Below are positions 61,529-64,000 of a stretch of DNA of 64,000 bases, in pieces. Position 1 is the stretch's first letter. Each line of letters begins with the position of its first letter. The position numbers and the translations under genes were made by a program. The notes beneath the pieces are model-generated. The model saw only the letters and a list, made by a program, of their open reading frames with translations, was not told where the DNA came from and made no database searches. This DNA is from Gari tellinella. Lineage: Eukaryota; Mollusca; Bivalvia; Cardiida; Psammobiidae. Location: positions 41,539,550 to 41,603,549 of the forward strand of contig OV277864.1 of assembly GCA_922989275.2 (NCBI GenBank), in the 5' to 3' direction.

Positions 61529-61626
61529 CTATTAACAGAACAGAACAGATGTTTTATTTGACTTAAGCATACAAGCTCATAATCATAACATATATACATA
61601 ACATAAAACTGATGGTACTAAAATTA
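61529..61626 (-). mobile_element. Retroposon 3' tail, inverse copy of 31930-32025
   Basis: AACAGAACAGAACAGATG, then TTTTATTTGACTTAAGCATA: reading on the minus strand it gives the same GAGCTTGTATGCTTAAGTCA... AATAAAACATCTGTTCTGTT tail. Confidence 0.75.
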
Positions 61627-62084
61627 TGAGATACATTAACAGTGGTTGGTATTTTGGGAAAGCTGCTTCATGTCAGTCACTGGGACGCATTGCTCATTAT
61701 TTTTATTTTTTGTAAATTTTCTATTATAATTTTTTCAATTATATTGTAAATTAGTGATAAAGTAACAACAGATAGAATATAATCTGTTATGTATAATGAT
61801 TTATTATATGCCTTCGTATGATATCGAGCGTTTCGGCGTGTATTTGCACAGTAAAATACAAGAGTCTGTATCAGCCACCTTGTATCAGCCAGTTTGTATT
61901 TTACTCCGACGTCGCTTTCGATTTAGCGTGACGTCATTTACGTTCATGTATAAGTGCCGCGTTATTCTTTGTGGCATGCAAAAAGTCTATTTCTGCTTCA
62001 AATAACTAATAAATTTTGGATATAAAATGATTTAAACAACTATTTAATTGTTTCTGGTGTGTATTCAAGGCATATAATAAACAC

Positions 62085-62245
62085 ATCACCAGTTGGCAGT
62101 GCGCAACAGAGTGTTGCATTTAGCTCTCAACGTTTTTGGCGGAAACAACCGATCAGACTCGCGCCAAGGTGCTCGTCAGGTCGGCTATTTCCGCCAAAAA
62201 CGTCTCGAGCTAAATACATCACTCTGTATCGCACTGTCAACTAGT
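62085..62245. mobile_element. Foldback element of about 160 bp
   Basis: AGTTGGCAGTGCGCAACAGA ... TCTGTATCGCACTGTCAACT with inner CGTTTTTGGCGGAAA / TTTCCGCCAAAAACG. Arms are about 70 bp. GC-rich relative to its surroundings. Confidence 0.78.
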
Positions 62246-62714
62246 AATTTGTATGTATTAAGCAACCACTAAAAAGAAGACCATTGAGGAATCTTACACA
62301 AGTGGTTGCTTAATGTAGAATAAAATAAAAAAAAATACAAAAAGCTTCTCTAGGATGAGCTTTCTGCATGATTGTTTATGCTGCATTAAGCCTTCACTTT
62401 TCTTCATAGATCTCTAATCTGCTTCCTTTATTATTATCATTTAATTGTTGCTTAATACAATATTGACTGTAGTTTTTGTCCATCTGACATAAAGATGCTT
62501 TGGCTACAGTATTCATTTGTCATTGGAAGGTTCCACAATCCCGGTTTAAATGTTTGATTGCAATAATCTTGTATTCATTCTTCCTATGAACCTGTATTAA
62601 ACTACAGTTTATTTATAATGTTCGATTCAGCTGGTCCCAAATTAGAGACTCCAGTTCATGTCTGCAAGTGTTTGTTGACTGTGATTACAATACAATGATT
62701 TTTGACCGCTTTAA

Positions 62715-62950
62715 CTCTTTTAGCACTAGGTAACTCTTCTGGGTTATTAAGTTCCCTTGTGGATCGTTTTAGCTACCAAAGCATAAACCAGTCTACTTTG
62801 AAATTTTGGTTAGTTTAATAAATACTGCTCTAAATTGGCAAACAGTGTAGACCCTGATCAGAGGGCTCCTATAGGAGTCCTCTGGTCTGGGTCTACACTG
62901 TTTGCAAATGTAATGAGTATATTTTAAACAGGTCCACATTGTTGAAAGAG
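62715..62950. mobile_element. H-type MITE with C-type palindrome
   Basis: TTAA CTCTTTTAGCACTAGGTAAC ... CAGGTCCACATTGTTGAAAGAG. Palindrome GCAAACAGTGTAGACCCTGA with GGGCTCCTATAGGAGTCC centre at 62839-62906. Confidence 0.8.
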
Positions 62951-63155
62951 TGTATCGTAGTTGAGGTCACACCCCATCACATGCAAGTGTACCTCATGCA
63001 GTGAGTACAACTTGATTTATTTTGTTGACATTCACCAGTGACCTTAAGTTTATCAGTGTCATTTATGGACTTATAAAGTGTTTGCATATATGGTCGTGTA
63101 TGATGTGGGTATCATTGTTGACAAACACGTTTCTATTCTTTCCATTGCTAAATGT

Positions 63156-63163
63156 TTAATAAA
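63156..63163 (+). terminator. Candidate polyadenylation signal
   Basis: TTAATAAAG followed by a GT-rich stretch (CAGGTGTGGTATTGTCTGG) about 25 nt on, in a non-repetitive segment. It could end a very long 3' UTR of the CCPG1-like gene, but earlier AATAAA sites inside MITEs (for example about 60056) are equally possible. Confidence 0.25.
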
Positions 63164-63329
63164 GAAGTTTTATATCACCATGTACACAGGTGTGGTATTG
63201 TCTGGAATGAATTATTATAAATTATAAGTGCTTGAATCATAATTATAAGTGCTCTTGTGAATCTCTTTGTTATTAAAACCCTTATCACAGAAAAATTTGT
63301 TGTGGTGCATTACACTCCCTTCTCTTTTA

Positions 63330-64000
63330 ACCTATTACCCCATAGCCAGTTTCTAGTTTAAAAGACAGATTACCACTTAAAGCAGGTTAAAAGTAAAGCA
63401 GAATTTGGCACATAGCATCACCTACAGGTCCTCTATCAAGTTTTTTTCAAATTATGCCCTGGGGTTAAAAATGGCCCTGCACCGGGTTCACAGTGTTACA
63501 GTTGTATAGTGAAATTTGTCTTCTACTCTGAAACTATTATGGCTGACACTTCTAGATGTCCTTTATGTATTTTGTTCAAATGGTTCCAGTCTGTTGCATA
63601 TCTAGGTCACCGGAGCTAAAAATATTTTTTTTTCAATGGAAACTTAACAAATCTGCTTGTCTAAAACCTTTGTACACTGAGCTTAGATATTTGGCACATA
63701 ACATCATCTACATGTCCTCTATCAAGATTGTTTGAATGATGCCCCTGCGGTAAAGAATGATCCCACCCAGGACATAGATCGTTATCTCCATTTTGTCAGC
63801 TACTCTCAGGTGAGCGAAATATGGTCCCTGGGCCTCTTGTCTTGAAAAAAACGTCGGATATACTCATAATACTACATCAAATCTTAACTTTGAAACGATT
63901 ATTGAAGCAGTCGACAATATGGCGGTGAAGGGGTAAAATCCTCACGATACATTTGATCATGAACGGGTTTAAAAAACCGGTCCGAAAATAAGACCAATCC
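63330..64000. repeat. B-type fragment and the 3' end of a GGGCCTCTTGT repeat
   Basis: A B left end at 63332-63400. From about 63405 to 63841 there are two copies of GGCACATA(G/A)CATCA, CTACA(G/T)GTCCTCTATCAAG about 290 bp apart, ending AGGTGAGCGAAATATGGTCC, then CTGGGCCTCTTGT. This is a fourth member of the TAGCTC/CTCTTGT-ended group. After 63842 there is nothing clear except a GAAGGGGTAA MITE-like end. Confidence 0.6.

Noticed and set aside
61796..62005. ORF near 61.8-62.0 kb (MIYYMPSYDIERFGVYLH...)
   Set aside because: It overlaps an inverted-repeat region (GTAAAATACAAG / CTTGTATC, GTATTTTAC), has no splice or domain evidence, and looks like a foldback artefact.
4452..62906. CRISPR array (many spaced palindromic repeats)
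   Set aside because: Repeats are dispersed at irregular kilobase distances inside transposon ends, in a eukaryotic genome with introns; there is no uniform spacer structure.

Overview
This window is eukaryotic, compact-intron animal DNA and most probably from a bivalve mollusc. The case for a bivalve rests on the repeat landscape: many short DNA transposons with internal palindromes, repeats that run from TAGCTCACCTGAGC to CCCTCTTGT, and elements carrying 160-185 bp tandem cores like the bivalve 'pearl' class. The case for a eukaryote rests on a 13-exon gene with GT-AG introns. I cannot name the species.

Layout. Bases 1-3860 hold a minus-strand non-LTR retrotransposon (LINE A) whose ORF1 and endonuclease/reverse-transcriptase ORF2 are both open; ORF2 runs off the left edge. 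From about 3.9 to 27 kb I see no host gene. This stretch is a mosaic of TTAA-flanked (piggyBac-like) MITEs, TA-flanked (pogo/Tc1-like) MITEs, foldback elements, microsatellites and three larger elements with tandem cores (7698-9711, 11857-13930, 25118-26739). A promoter-like segment with CCAAT, E2F-like and TCACGTGA motifs lies at 27.0-27.4 kb.

The one host gene I can support runs on the plus strand from 30083 to 57592. Thirteen phase-compatible exons give a 965-residue protein. It has an acidic N-terminal tail with a W-x-x-V LIR-type motif, a TM segment at about 357-378, then coiled-coil and Lys/Glu-rich C-terminal regions. The architecture fits the CCPG1/PBXIP1 family, and CCPG1 is the ER-phagy receptor of vertebrates. 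Its introns are packed with MITEs, several ending within 31 nt of a 3' splice site. One 31-nt microexon appears to take its acceptor and first bases from a MITE end.

The last intron (about 9.6 kb) contains a second, decayed LINE (49562-53321, minus) broken by a 1254-bp TAGCTC repeat and a 794-bp hAT-like MITE. Removing either insertion on paper restores the reading frame at that junction. Downstream of the stop codon the repeats continue to the right edge.

The most unusual pattern is modularity. Two or three kinds of 60-70 bp palindromic cassette, with arms starting CAAACAGT or CTTAAAGCA, recur dozens of times. The same cassette sits in elements whose terminal repeats and target duplications are unrelated.
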